DNA of 64,000 bases. It comes from Methylocella sp. Its GTDB lineage: Bacteria; Pseudomonadota; Alphaproteobacteria; Rhizobiales; Beijerinckiaceae. Location: positions 3,526,501 through 3,590,500 of the forward strand of contig JBBCGG010000001.1 in the NCBI GenBank assembly GCA_037200525.1, in the 5' to 3' direction. Below are positions 44,585 through 54,512 of this stretch, piece by piece. The first letter of the stretch is position 1. Every line of letters starts with the position of its first letter. A model generated the notes under the pieces. That model saw only the letters and a list, made by a program, of their open reading frames with translations, ran no database searches and had not been told where the DNA came from. Position numbers and translations under genes: made by a program.

Positions 44585-44899
44585 GTCGACTTCCTCCTCA
44601 TCCGTAATCCCGAGTCACACGACGACAATTAAAAATCGGCGTGGGGCTTTGAGAGAGCTTCTAAAGTCTCGTAAGGCTCGGCTCTTTTCTTGTGACTTCG
44701 ATTTCGCGCCCCGTTGGCCGGATCAACCGCGCCCGGCGTTGTCGGCACTCACGATGTAGTTGACTAAAGCGCAGCCTAATTACTCGAGTGTGACCGCTCG
44801 GCCGATTTTGCCTACTAATGAAACTATCAATCCTCCCTGGGCCAAACGTTCCGGCATAGACCTCGCCGGCCAGCCCTGGCGGCGGAAATCATCGCGAAG
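44585..44899. other. Intergenic, no gene seen
   Basis: 315 bases upstream of the catalase-like gene. No frame with a recognised domain. Probably contains its promoter. Confidence 0.35.
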
Positions 44900-45133
44900 T
44901 TACGTCAGGTCGCCGTGCTGACTGACAGCGCAAGCCGTCGCAAAAGCGGTTCGCACGATATCTGCGTCCTTCTGAAGCGGGTGAAACGCAGCAGCGATGT
45001 CCTGGATCCGGTTGCGCATGGCGTCTCCCGATAGAACTGCTACTTCGTGGCCTTCTACGATCAAAATACGTCCCATGCCAAGCAGCGAACTGATACGACC
45101 CGTCGCGGGTGTAGAGGCAATAATAACTTTCAT
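44900..45133 (-). pseudogene. MGT-type glycosyltransferase, N-terminal fragment
   Basis: 77 residues with the start of a macrolide-type glycosyltransferase: MKVIIASTPATGRISSLLGM, GRILIVEGHEVAVLSGDAMR, then PLQKDADI. It ends at TGA after QHGDLT and no donor-binding domain follows, so this is a truncated remnant. Unrelated in sequence to the intact enzyme at 31750. Confidence 0.75.
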
Positions 45134-45209
45134 GCGGTTCTGTCACTTTGATCGTTGAAAAAGCGCTATGATCACCATGGCGCGGCCTTATGTCGGCATA
45201 ATCACAAAG

Positions 45210-45567
45210 TTATTCCCTCTGTAATCTCCGGTACGCTGCTGCGCGGAAATCCGCAATGATGTGGAAATCGGGTCGGTTCAAGTCGGCGACGGCCATCACG
45301 TCGACCCGCGGGCCCGCGCCGATTGGCGGGACTAACAGATCCCGCGGCTGTAGTAGCCGTAGCGGAGCAAGGCGACCATCATGCCCGGATGATAGGGCGG
45401 GAAGTCGCGTTCCTCGGTGTAAGTGGCCAGGATCGCGGAAAGACCGAGCGCCTCGCGAACCATGTCCCGACGAAGTGGGCCAAGTGACCTGGAGGCACAA
45501 ACTCATGCAGCGAGGGCGGCAGAAGCCAACCCTGATCTATATCCGAGGAGCGAAATGTCTTGGCCAT
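45210..45567 (-). pseudogene. IS1182-like transposase remnant
   Basis: Start MAKTFRSSDIDQGWLLPPSL, HEFVPPGHLAHFV is the usual N-terminus of IS1182-type transposases. Frame changes follow; the tail VDVMAVADLNRPDFHIIADF is readable in the other frame. Much of the DDE domain is missing. Confidence 0.75.
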
Positions 45568-45689
45568 AAGCCAAGTGAATCACTCAACAGCCCCGCCATC
45601 GAGACGATCACTCGGATAGGCTCCTAGTTATCTGTAAAGGTCTATAGCCCGCGCCCTGCCCCCGTCTACCGTCTCGTCCCGACAGGAAT

Positions 45690-46679
45690 TCACTGCTGCT
45701 CGACAGCCGCCATGAACTGTTCGGAGTAGCGTTCGCCTCGGACGCCTTCGGCCATGGCGGCAGCTATGAGGGCCATGTCATGGGCATCAAGCCGGAGGTT
45801 CACTGCATGCACGTTATCCTCCAGATGAGCCACCTTCCGTGAACCGGGAATGGGCACTATGTCGTCGCCTTGGGCCAGCACCCAAGCGAGAGCAAGCTGT
45901 GCGGCGGTAGCCCCGCGCTGGGCGGCCATTTCGCCTAGTGTGTCGGCGAGCGCTACGTTTGCCTTCAAATTGCCATCTTCAAATCGGGGAAGCCACGCGC
46001 GCATATCGTTTTCGCCGAGATCCTCCCGCGTCCGGATCTTTCCCGGGAGAAAGCCGCGACTGAGCGGGCTATAGGCCACGAAGCCAATCCCAAGCTCACG
46101 GCAAGTTTGCAGCACCCCCTTCTCTGGATCGCGTGACCAGAGTGAATATTCGCTCTGTACCGCAGCGATCGGGTGTACAGCATGGGCGCGACGGATCGTC
46201 TGCGAACCCGCTTCGGACAAGCCCAACGCCCGCACTTTGCCTGCCTGCACCAGTTCGGCCATTGCTCCCACTGTCTCTTCGATTGGAACCGCTGGATCGA
46301 CGCGATGCTGAAAGAAAAGGTCTATAGTATCGACGCCGAGCCGCTTCAATGACGCGTCGGCGACCGCCTTAACATGCTTGGGACTGCTGTCGAGCCCCGT
46401 CACCGCATCAAAACCAACACCTGGACCGATGCCGAACCCGAACTTGGTGGCGATGATCACCTGGTCTCGCAGGCCGGCGAGAGCGCGGCCGACCACCCGC
46501 TCGTTTTCAAACGGCCCGTAAACCTCAGCAGTATCAAAGAAGGTGATTCCCAAATCCACTGCGCGACGCAGCGTTTCTATCGATGCCGATTCCTCGTGTC
46601 CGCCATAGGATGACGTAAACCCCATGCAGCCGAGTCCAATCGCTGATACCTGTAGGGGGCCAAGAGCACGTTTGTCCAA
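45690..46679 (-). CDS. Aldo/keto reductase
   Basis: 329 residues, typical length. The catalytic tetrad is visible: Asp and Tyr in GITFFDTAEVYGPFENER, Lys in QVIIATKFGFG, His in IDLFFQHRVDPAVP. NADPH-site GSRKVAHLEDNVHA near the C-terminus. AKR13-like (YajO/Tas type); reduces aldehydes or ketones. Stands alone in the decayed island, yet intact. Confidence 0.94.
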   Translation of the reverse strand: MDKRALGPLQVSAIGLGCMGFTSSYGGHEESASIETLRRAVDLGITFFDTAEVYGPFENERVVGRALAGLRDQVIIATKFGFGIGPGVGFDAVTGLDSSPKHVKAVADASLKRLGVDTIDLFFQHRVDPAVPIEETVGAMAELVQAGKVRALGLSEAGSQTIRRAHAVHPIAAVQSEYSLWSRDPEKGVLQTCRELGIGFVAYSPLSRGFLPGKIRTREDLGENDMRAWLPRFEDGNLKANVALADTLGEMAAQRGATAAQLALAWVLAQGDDIVPIPGSRKVAHLEDNVHAVNLRLDAHDMALIAAAMAEGVRGERYSEQFMAAVEQQ

Positions 46680-46855
46680 TCAGATTCTCCGTTCGTAGGA
46701 AGAGCGATTGCCGCCCGAAAGCGACGCGGAATTGTTTAGACGAATAGACCATTTGGATTGTGACGAAGGGGTTTCAGTGGAGATCAATCGCGCTACGATT
46801 GCAATGTCATGCGCAGTTGGCATCGAAGCTACGTACGCCGATCGCCTTTAGTAAA
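46680..46855. other. Intergenic, no gene seen
   Basis: Upstream region of the aldo/keto reductase gene (promoter side). No domain-bearing frame. Confidence 0.3.
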
Positions 46856-46942
46856 TTATTTCCTCAGCCTCACGCCGGCCCCTCCACCATTCTCGGCGAT
46901 GAATTCGACGCCGGCTGCTTCAAGGGCGATGCGGAGCTTTCT
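46856..46942 (-). pseudogene. Xre-type regulator, C-terminal remnant
   Basis: The end RKLRIALEAAGVEFIAENGG, GAGVRLRK, stop, is the stereotyped C-terminus of small Xre-type regulators of Hyphomicrobiales. The helix-turn-helix part is not found upstream. Confidence 0.65.
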
Positions 46943-47654
46943 GACCGAAGTCATCGGACACTTTTGCGACATTCGCGGTCGCTGAATACGGCCTTTCTTG
47001 CCTTGATGGGGGATCGCGGATTTCTTGATGACGACGCGATCAACTCTGTCGCTGCGACGCTGGAACACGCTTCACCGCAAACTATGGGTGCATTCGGATT
47101 TGGGCCGTCCCGGGCTTGATTGCCGTAGCGTCTGGGATCACTGATGACCTCGAAAGAACGAACAATTAGCGCTGATGTTCAGTAAGGTGCAGCGCGGAAC
47201 GGAGCCGGACATTTTGAGACCGAGTTCTTTGAACGAGAACCCCCGTCGCCCTAGAGAGCGACAGGGGCAGCCAACATCAAAGCCACCGGCTCACGATCGT
47301 TGGGCCTTGAAGAAAGTACTCACCAAGACTTCAAGGGGGTGGCGAAACGGTCCGGCTCCCGCGCGGGCATGGGCCCCGCACCTTCTGGCCAGACGAGACC
47401 TGCTGTAAGCTCCCCTGGCCAAAACTTCTAGCGGGCAAAACTTACAAACCGCTTGTTACATGGCGATTTCATCGCACAGGAAACTTGTTGCGAACGTAGC
47501 CTAACGAGCGTTCTAATGTGATCCTTGTGGCCACACGTCGGTTGCATAACGTCAGCGACGAGCTCGACAAATATCTCGCCATCCAACCGCCTTCAAAAGC
47601 ATGGACGCAGCAAATGACACGTTAAGAAGCAATGGCCAAGGCCAAGAAACATAG
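46943..47654. other. Decayed intergenic region
   Basis: About 700 bases with no frame showing a recognised domain on either strand. Flanked by gene fragments, so probably old, degraded coding DNA. Confidence 0.35.
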
Positions 47655-47990
47655 AAGAGACAATCCGAGGCCGATCTCGATGAGTGGTTGCTACAGCGCA
47701 CAGGCTCCGCTGAGGAGGCCGCGGGTGACGAACACTTCGCCCGCGAGGAGGAACTGATAGAGCTCATTTTACCCGCGCCAGCGCCTTACCACTGGATGAT
47801 ATTTTGCAAGTTCGAGATCATTAACTATTACCTCACCAAGCACGGCGAAGCCTCATGGACCGAATTACTGGCATTGCAGGCGCTCGACGCCATCAAGGGC
47901 GACATGCTTCGAATGGGCCAGGTGCGCGAAAGGCACATTGGGAAGGAGTTCACCGCCCGGTGGGCACCACTCTCCGAACCTACCACATGA
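47655..47990 (+). pseudogene. Hypothetical protein fragment
   Basis: Readable LDEWLLQRTGSAEEAAGDEH, FAREEELIELILPAPAPYHW, MIFCKFEIINYYLTKHGEAS, then WTELLALQALDAIKGDMLRM. It looks like a real conserved alphaproteobacterial protein, but the start lies behind a stop and frame change near 47650. Function unknown. Confidence 0.5.
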
Positions 47991-48936
47991 AGAGGGTCGT
48001 CGAATCTAACGCGGGCGGAGCGTCACGTTGATCGAACGCACTCGGGGCAAGGACCCGTTCGGGTGAGGCTCCGAGAATCGCGCGGGTGTCATTGATCATG
48101 TGCGCTTGGTCCGAAAAGCCACACGCGTAAGACAGATCCGCCCAGGCCCACCCGGCAGCTCGCGCAGCCAGAACCTTCTCAAGGCGCCCCATGCGAGCAA
48201 ACTCCTTCGGGCTGATTCCGAAGACGGCGCGGAACCGGCGAGATAGATGTCGCTCGCTTACGCCCGATTCCGCAGCCAAATGCCGGATACGGAAAAGAGG
48301 GTTATGCCGAAGGCGTTTCGCTGCCCAGGAAACGACTGGGTCTGGATCTCGTTCTCGCATATTCACCCGCAGAAAATCCGTGACGATCGCGATTCGCTCG
48401 ATGCTGCTCCTAGCTTCCGCGACCCTTCCCTCCAATACGGATGCTCCGCCACGCCCCAATAGGTCACCCAGACCAATCTTTGTGTTCGCGAAAGCTCCCA
48501 AGCCGTCGCCAAGGAAACGCGCAGCAGCCTCGGGCCTTAGCTTGACCACCACGACCCCGAGTGGACCGGGGGGCCGCACCGTGACCACTCCAGACCGAAT
48601 ATTCGTTGCAACGTTCCCATACTGCCCGTGACTTTCAGACGCGTTATCGAATTCGAGAGTCGATCCAATCGGAACGCGATATTGAATAAGCACTAATGGA
48701 GCGGGGCTGGGCAGCACTTTGATGGAAAGTTTCCGTGCCGCTTCCGTATCCCGAACGTCCAGATCGGCTATGGCATCCACAAGGCCTTCCTGCACGCCCA
48801 ACGGCTTCATAATGTCCTGCGAACCCGGGGCTCGCAGCGTCCGAGAATATCCAGTGAAGATACTGTTCGTTAGTATCTGTCCAGCTCGGACGGGCCGGCC
48901 AGTATTTTTGCCCCGCTGCCTCGCGCTGACTATCAT
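47980..48936 (-). CDS. AraC-family transcription regulator
   Basis: 318 residues. The C-terminal double helix-turn-helix is clear: FRIRHLAAESGVSERHLSRR, FRAVFGISPKEFARMGRLEK and WAWADLSYACGFSDQAHMIN. The N-terminal cupin-like sensor region (VLIQYRVPIGSTLEFDN) resembles DUF6597-type domains. Its 3' end overlaps the convergent fragment by 11 bases. Target genes unknown; the start could be internal (MKPLGVQEGL). Confidence 0.9.
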   Translation of the reverse strand: MIVSARQRGKNTGRPVRAGQILTNSIFTGYSRTLRAPGSQDIMKPLGVQEGLVDAIADLDVRDTEAARKLSIKVLPSPAPLVLIQYRVPIGSTLEFDNASESHGQYGNVATNIRSGVVTVRPPGPLGVVVVKLRPEAAARFLGDGLGAFANTKIGLGDLLGRGGASVLEGRVAEARSSIERIAIVTDFLRVNMRERDPDPVVSWAAKRLRHNPLFRIRHLAAESGVSERHLSRRFRAVFGISPKEFARMGRLEKVLAARAAGWAWADLSYACGFSDQAHMINDTRAILGASPERVLAPSAFDQRDAPPALDSTTLFMW

Positions 48937-49208
48937 GTAAGCTCCAATCCCGTTTGGAGGCCAGGATCCTCGGCGGATAAGATATCCGATGATCCCGGCT
49001 TAGGTGCCGGACATTAAGCGTTAGCGTCTGTATCGCCGATCTAAGTTCATTTATGCGAAGACGCCAGCCCCGCAGAGCCAACAAGCTTTACTGACATCGC
49101 CGCTAGAGCGGTTGCCGGTCGTATTGAATAGACCGCCTGTCGATTTCCGCCGAGAATTGACCCAGGATTTCCATTGAGAACTGACCCGGCTTGATGATGA
49201 TTTGTGGG

Positions 49209-50003
49209 TCAGGCGTTCGTCAAGTTTCGCGGTTTCTCCTTGGTGGGTTTGGCGGGCTTCGCCGAGCTGTTTTTGAAGCGGAAGCTGTCATTTCCGGTCT
49301 CAACGATGTGGCGGCGATGGGTGAGGCGGTCGAGCAGCGCCGTCGTCATCTTGGGATCGCCGAACACGGTCGCCCATTCGCCGAAGCTTAGGTTCGTCGT
49401 GATGATGACGCTGGTTCGCTCGTAGAGCTTGCTCAAGAGATGGAAGAGCAGCGCTCCACCGGAGGCGCTGAACGGCAGGTAGCCAAGCTCATCAAGGATG
49501 ACGAGGTCGGAATAGGCGAGCCGCCCTGCGATCTGGCCAGCTTTCGCTTGGCTCTTCTCGTGCTCGAGGGCGTTGACGAGTTCGACGGTGGAGAAGAACC
49601 GGATGCGCTTTCGGTGATGTTCGATGGCCTGGACGCCGATGGCCGTGGCGAGATGCGTTTTGCCCGTGCCTGGGCCGCCGACCAGGACGACGTTGTGCGC
49701 GTCCTCGAGAAACTCGCAGCGGTGAAGCTGGCGGACGAGCGCCTCGTTGACCTCGCTGCTGGCGAAGTCGAAGCCGGCAAGGTCACGGTAGTTCGGGAAG
49801 CGGGCCGCCTTCAATTGGTAGGCCGTCGACCGCACCTCCCTGTCGGCGGTCTCCGCCTTCAGGAGTTGCGACAGGATCGGCAGAGCGGCCTCGAAGGCGG
49901 GAGAGCCTTGCTCGGTCAGTTCGCCGACCGCTTGAGCCATGCCGTGCATCTTGAGAGCCCGCAGCATGATGACGACGGCGCCGGCGGCGGGATTATGACG
50001 CAT
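49209..50003 (-). CDS. istB: IstB-like ATPase of IS21
   Basis: 264 residues. AAA+ ATPase related to Dna[21 protein letters not shown] (Walker A), [20 protein letters not shown] (Walker B), [20 protein letters not shown]. Works with IstA in target selection. Overlaps the istA end by 11 bases. Confidence 0.95.
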   Translation of the reverse strand: MRHNPAAGAVVIMLRALKMHGMAQAVGELTEQGSPAFEAALPILSQLLKAETADREVRSTAYQLKAARFPNYRDLAGFDFASSEVNEALVRQLHRCEFLEDAHNVVLVGGPGTGKTHLATAIGVQAIEHHRKRIRFFSTVELVNALEHEKSQAKAGQIAGRLAYSDLVILDELGYLPFSASGGALLFHLLSKLYERTSVIITTNLSFGEWATVFGDPKMTTALLDRLTHRRHIVETGNDSFRFKNSSAKPAKPTKEKPRNLTNA

Positions 50004-51571
50004 GACGCGCCTCCCGGGTCTTGCGCAGAGCGTCGTAGCGCTCGACGTTGGCTTGCGGCTCGGTGGTCAAGGTCAAAGCCTGCGGAGCCTTTATTGGAGG
50101 CGTGTCCATGGGCTTTCCGTCGACCAGCCTGTGGAGCAGGTTCAGAATATGTGTCTTGGTCGGCGCGCCAGCCTCCAGCGCCAGTTCGACAGCCGTGAGC
50201 ACGGCTTGCTCGTCGTGCTGGAGAACCAAGGCTAGAATCTCGACCATCTCGCGGTCGCCGCCCGGCGTCTTGAGCAGGCGCTGTTGCAAAGCCCGGAAGG
50301 CAGGCGGCAGTTCGGCGAAGGGCGCGCCGTTACGCAAGGCTCCGGGCTTGCGCTGTATGACCGCGAGATAATGCCGCCAATCGAAAACGGTCGCCGTGGT
50401 CTTGCGTTCGTGGGAGCGGGCGAAGACGCGGGCGTGCTCGCAGACGATCTGCCCTTCGGCAGCGACGACGATACGCTCGGGATAGACCCGCACGCTGACC
50501 GGGCGATTGGCGAAGGACGCCGGCACGCTGTAGCGATTGCGGTCGAGATGGACCAGGCACGTCGGCGAGACGCGCTTGGCGTATTCGACGAAACCGTCAA
50601 ACGGCCTCGGAAGCTGCATCAGATGCCGCGTCTCTTCGGCCCAGGCGTCGGCTACCGAGCCCGCCTGCGAGTTGTGCGCCGTTTGCGCCCACAGTTCCCG
50701 GCAGCGCGTCTCCAGCCAATTGTTCAGCGCCGCCAGGGAGGGAAAGCTGGGCGTCGGTTGCCAAAGCCGATGGCGGGCGTCCTGGACGTCCTTTTCGATT
50801 TGACCTCCGCCCGCCATCCAACATGCTTCGCATGCCGGACCCTTGGCGGGCTCCGCCTTTCTCCCACCCGGACGCCGGATTGCAGAACCCGGCCTCGAAC
50901 AGGAAGTGACTGACCATGGCTAAGAAGCGGGCGTTGACCTTGCGCTCCTTGCCGCGTCCGATCTTATCGACGGCGGTTCGCATATTGTCGTAGATGCCGC
51001 GCCGCGGCACGCCGCCCAGGACGCGGAAGGCGTGATTATGCGCGTCGAACAGGATCTCATGGGTCTGTTGCGGATAGGCGCGGAGAAAGAAAGCGCGGCT
51101 ATAGCTGAGCTTGAAGTGAGCGACCTGGAGCTTGGTCCGCTCGCCCGCGATGACCGCCCAGTCCTCTGACCAATCGAACTGGAACGCCTCACCGGCCATG
51201 AACGCAAGGGGCACGAAGACGCCGCGGCCCGTGGTCTTTTGCTCTCGCTGTCGGGCGTCCTTCCAATCCCGCGCGAAAGCCGCCACGCGATTGTAGGATC
51301 CGTCGTAGCCCAGCGCCGCCAGATCGGCGTGCAACTGCTTGATCGTGCGCTTCTGCTTGCGCGACTTCCCTGCCTCCTGTCGCAGCATATGCGACAGCTT
51401 GTCGGCGTAGGGGTCCAGCCCGCTCGGCCGCTCAGGAAGATTAAACTTGGGCTCGATGCTGTCAGAGCGCAGGTACTTGCGCACCGTGTTCCGCGACAGA
51501 CCTGTGCGCCGCGATATCTCTCGGATCGAAAAATGATCCCGATAATGCCAGCGCCGGATGACGCTCAATAA
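49993..51571 (-). pseudogene. istA: IstA transposase of IS21, frame broken by 52-bp hairpin insertion
   Basis: N-terminal frame (start MELLSVIRRWHYRDHFSIRE near 51577): HTH, FQFDWSEDWAVI with the first Asp, GIYDNMRTAVDKI with the second, up to CNPASGWEKG. The second frame continues GQIEKDVQDARHRLWQPTPS with the catalytic Glu, then YSVPASFANRPVSVRVYPER to the stop at 49993. Deleting 50804-50855 restores WEKG-QIEKDV in one frame. The insertion length (52) shifts the frame by one. Confidence 0.9.
50804..50855 (-). repeat. Palindromic mini-insertion, copy 1 (in istA)
   Basis: 52 nt between GAGAAAGG and TCAAATCGAA on the minus strand. Starts CGGAG and ends GCGGAGG. Outer stem GCCCGCCA/TGGCGGGC (8 bp), purine bulge AGGG, inner stem TCCGGCATGC/GCATGTTGGA (10 bp, two G-T pairs), loop GAA, so the apex is GCGAAGC. 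Placed in the Gly codon just before Gln-Ile-Glu, Glu being catalytic. Same architecture and boundaries as 53610-53663. Confidence 0.85.
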
Positions 51572-51830
51572 CTCCATGTCGATCACTCCATCGCCCCCCC
51601 CGGCCACGCCAAAGGGGTAAGGTTCGAACATGGGTCAGTTCTCGGCGGAAAAACCCGCGCTGCCTGGGTCAGTTCTCAGTGGAAATCAACAGACCGCCGC
51701 GGCCGTAAAAGCGATATGTCCGATTTTTGCAATTCGTCAGCTGCCTTTTCCAGCAAGTTCTACCTACAGACGCGATCTGCGGTCAGGACCTGTTGCCCGC
51801 GGCTGCATCTAAACTGCTACGGAGACATCT

Positions 51831-52391
51831 ATGCCACGCATTGCGCTGTACACTTTCGGCGTTCTAAAAGCCTTCACCGGATCGTCGATGCTGACCGACT
51901 TCGTCGCCGCCGCTCCATTGGTGTTTGCGGAGGCCGCGACAGTCGATGGATTCATCGCCCATGCGGGTGCCGCTCGTCCTGACTTGGCCGGGAAAGCGAA
52001 GTTGGGAAAAGACTTTGGCGCTTGGGGTACTGCTGTCGCCCCCCGCTTTTACAAAGCCTCGACGAAGCCAGGCGAAGATACCATGATAACAACGCTGTCG
52101 CTGTGGCGCGACATCGGGACGGCCCGACGATTTACGTACGGCGGTTTACACCACGCCGCCTTGAGGCGGCGCAGCGACTGGTTCCAAAAACCCGAGTGGC
52201 CAGGCTACGTGCTGTGGTGGGTTGCCGAAGACAAAACCCCCACTTGGACCGAGGGCGCACGCAAGCTTGAAGCGCTCGATGACGACGGGCCAACCAGTTT
52301 GGGCTTTAATTTCACAACATGCTTCGATTGGGCGGGACGGAAAATCGAGCCCGTTCCAAGCAACGAACGCAGGCGAAGTGCGGAGGCATGA
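51831..52391 (+). CDS. DUF3291 domain protein
   Basis: 186 residues, GGAG before the ATG. DUF3291-type layout: MPRIALYTFGVLKAFTGSSM, APRFYKASTKPGEDTMITTL, SLWRDIGTARRFTYGGLHHA and WPGYVLWWVAEDKTPTWTEG. The fold is related to small antibiotic-monooxygenase-like ferredoxin-fold proteins; function unknown. Intact despite surrounding decay. Confidence 0.82.
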   Translation: MPRIALYTFGVLKAFTGSSMLTDFVAAAPLVFAEAATVDGFIAHAGAARPDLAGKAKLGKDFGAWGTAVAPRFYKASTKPGEDTMITTLSLWRDIGTARRFTYGGLHHAALRRRSDWFQKPEWPGYVLWWVAEDKTPTWTEGARKLEALDDDGPTSLGFNFTTCFDWAGRKIEPVPSNERRRSAEA

Positions 52392-52443
52392 ATTTTCTAC
52401 GTGCTCCAGTCGCCAATATGACAACACCTTGTCGGAGGCCAAA

Positions 52444-53106
52444 ATGAAGGCATGGATTATAGGCCTAAGGATCGCCTCGATATTCCTTTACGGCCTTATC
52501 CGTGGCCTGCTGCGCAACTTTGGGCTCAAGGTTGGCGTCGTCGGTTTGATCGAATTCGAGGAACGGATTGTCGAACTTGTCGAAGGCATGCCAGACCTTG
52601 CGGAGATCATGGCGTCTTTGCTTGACGCTCGTCGCACGCTCCGCGAGCAGGTCGCGAAGCTGCACCGAAAGCTGTTGTCGATCGTCCGCGAAGATGACGT
52701 GTGCCGGCGATTGATGACGATCCCGGGCGTCGGCCCGATCGTCTCCTTGGCTTTCACCGCGACCATCGACATACCGGCTCGCTTCAAGAGTTCTAAGGCT
52801 GTCGGGCCGGCTTTGGGATTGACGCCGATCCTCAATCAATCGGGTGAAAGCAATCGCGTTGGTCGGATCTCGCAGTGCGGCGACGGTATGATGCGAACGC
52901 TGCTCTATGAAGCGGCTCAAGTCATGCTGACGCGCACAACCAAATGGTCGTGGTTGAAGGCCTGGGCGATGAATGTCGCCAAAAGACGTGGCAAGCAAAA
53001 AGCCATCGTCGCCCTGGCGCGCCGGCTGGCCGTGATCTTGCACCGCATGTGGAGCGATGGGACGGAGTTCCGCTGGACGAAGGAAAACGCGCTGGCGGCA
53101 GGCTAA
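52444..53106 (+). pseudogene. IS110-family transposase, N-terminally truncated
   Basis: Readable from MKAWIIGLRIASIFLYGLIR to KENALAAG. The C-terminal transposase_20 domain is present: RRLMTIPGVGPIVSLAFTAT, VGPALGLTPILNQSGESNRV, GRISQCGDGMMRTLLYEAAQ with the catalytic Ser region. The N-terminal DEDD domain is missing. The longer open frame starting at 52222 is a chance extension antiparallel to nothing and overlapping the DUF3291 gene. Confidence 0.85.
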
Positions 53107-53375
53107 CGATGTTCAAGACATCGAGGCCCCGAAAAGTAGAATAATCGAGATCCGCCTTCTGGCGGAGAAATGTCCTTCGCGGGACGACGGATGAAATGAG
53201 TGCGTGCCGGGACTCGTATCGATCGTGGCGACGCGGTGAGAACGCTGTTTAGATTGCTCCATTCATCCTCCTGATCCTATATTGGGAAAGCCGAAGAGCT
53301 GATCCCGAAGAGAAGCGCGGACCCGCGAGCGACTACCGACAAACGGAAAAGCACACAGCTCGAAGATGCTTGACA
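53107..53375. other. Intergenic between IS remnants, no gene seen
   Basis: About 270 bases, no recognised frame; probably IS end sequences of the IS110 and IS481 remnants. Confidence 0.3.
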
Positions 53376-54406
53376 TCAACCCGCCGAATAGAGAAGTCCC
53401 GGCATTTGATGGATTGGATCGAGTTTGAATCGTTCTGGTTCGATTGTCCATCTTTTGCAGATGAACTCGTAGGGCGTGAGGCCTTTTAGGGTCTTCAGTC
53501 GCCGGCCGAAATTGTAGGCGCTGACGAAGTCGAGATGCCTGCTGAGCTGATCATGTGGCAGCGTTTGACAGTCGCGCCCTTGATGGTTCGGTTCATCCGT
53601 TCGACCTGACCTCCGCTGGCTTCTCCAACGAGCTTCGCTCGCCGGAGCCTCAAGCCAGCTCCGCCGTTCGTCCACGGATGGTTGATCTTGGTGAAGCGGT
53701 GCTCGATGCCGTTCTCGCGGCAGCGCATGGTGAACATGTGCGTCATGTAGCGAGCGGTCGGGCCGTCGGCGTATCGTGGGGCGTAACGGAACTGGATGCC
53801 GTTGTCGGTCAGGATCGTGTGGATCTTGTACGGCGCGGCTGCGATCAGGGCGACCAGGAAGGCTGAAGCCGTGACCCGGTTCGCGCTCTTCACCAGTTGC
53901 ACGAAGGCGAATTTGCTTGTCCGATCAATGGCGACGAACAAATAGAGTTTCCCCTCGGCGGTCTGAACCTCGGCGATGTCAATGTGGAAGAAGCCGATCG
54001 GATAGGACTTGAACCTCTTCTTTGGCTCCTTGTCGCCCTCGATATCCGGCAGCCGCCCGATCCCATGCCGCTGCAGACACCGGTGCAGCGACGAGCGAGT
54101 CAGGCGGGGGATGGTGGCCTGCAGCGCATAAAGGCAATCGTCGAGAGGAAGCAACGTATGCTTTCGGAAAGCGACGATGATCGCCTCCTCCTCAATCGAG
54201 AGGACCGTCGACTTTGGTTCTTTCGGACCGGTCCGCAGATCGGCCGCCGAGGTCCGCTTCCTCCATTTGGCGACGGTCTTCTGGTTGATCCCGTAGCGCT
54301 TGGCCAGGGCCCTCAGGCTTTCTTCACTATGCTGTATCGCTCGACGCACCGCCGCTGTCGTGGTGGCGCTCCCGTGCAAAATCTGGCCCATAGCGCATCC
54401 TTCCAT
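53376..54406 (-). pseudogene. IS481-family transposase with in-frame hairpin insertion and later frameshift
   Basis: Starts MGQILHGSATTTAAVRRAIQ (HTH), then FFHIDIAEVQTAEGKLYLFV (first Asp), HTILTDNGIQFRYAPR (second Asp), IEHRFTKINHPWTN. An 18-codon insertion (53610-53663) follows, then GQVERMNRTIKGATVKRCH with the catalytic Glu. A small deletion near 53560 shifts to the frame HLDFVSAYNFGRRLKTLKGL, TPYEFICKRW, ending at 53376. Two separate lesions, so inactive as read. Confidence 0.88.
53610..53663 (-). repeat. Palindromic mini-insertion, copy 2 (in IS481 transposase)
   Basis: 54 nt between ACGAACGG and TCAGGTCGAA on the minus strand. Starts CGGAG and ends GCGGAGG. Outer stem GCTGGCTT/AAGCCAGC (8 bp), purine-rich bulge GAGGC, inner stem TCCGGCGAGC/GCTCGTTGGA (10 bp, same two G-T pairs), loop GAA, apex GCGAAGC. 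No stop codon in the translated frame, adding 18 residues before Gln-Val-Glu. Confidence 0.85.
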
Positions 54407-54512
54407 TTCGAGGAAAATAATGCACCATCAAAGCCCGGGATCAAACAACTAGGCTCAGGACCTATTAATTTCTTTTAATCTATGATTCACAGTCTCCTGT
54501 GAGGAGGCTTTG

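Larger units (their letters stand above)
49138..51691 (-). mobile_element. IS21-family insertion sequence
   Basis: Ends TGTCGATTTCCGCCGAGAAT and, inverted, TGTTGATTTCCACTGAGAAC. 7-bp target duplication GACCGCC at 49131-49137 and 51692-51698. Carries istB and an istA gene broken by a 52-bp hairpin insertion (50804-50855). Otherwise complete, so the IstA defect is the only visible reason for inactivity. Confidence 0.93.

Noticed and set aside
52222-53106. 294-codon open frame as a full transposase
   Set aside because: The first 70 codons overlap the DUF3291 gene and bear no IS110 DEDD domain; only the part from 52444 is transposase.
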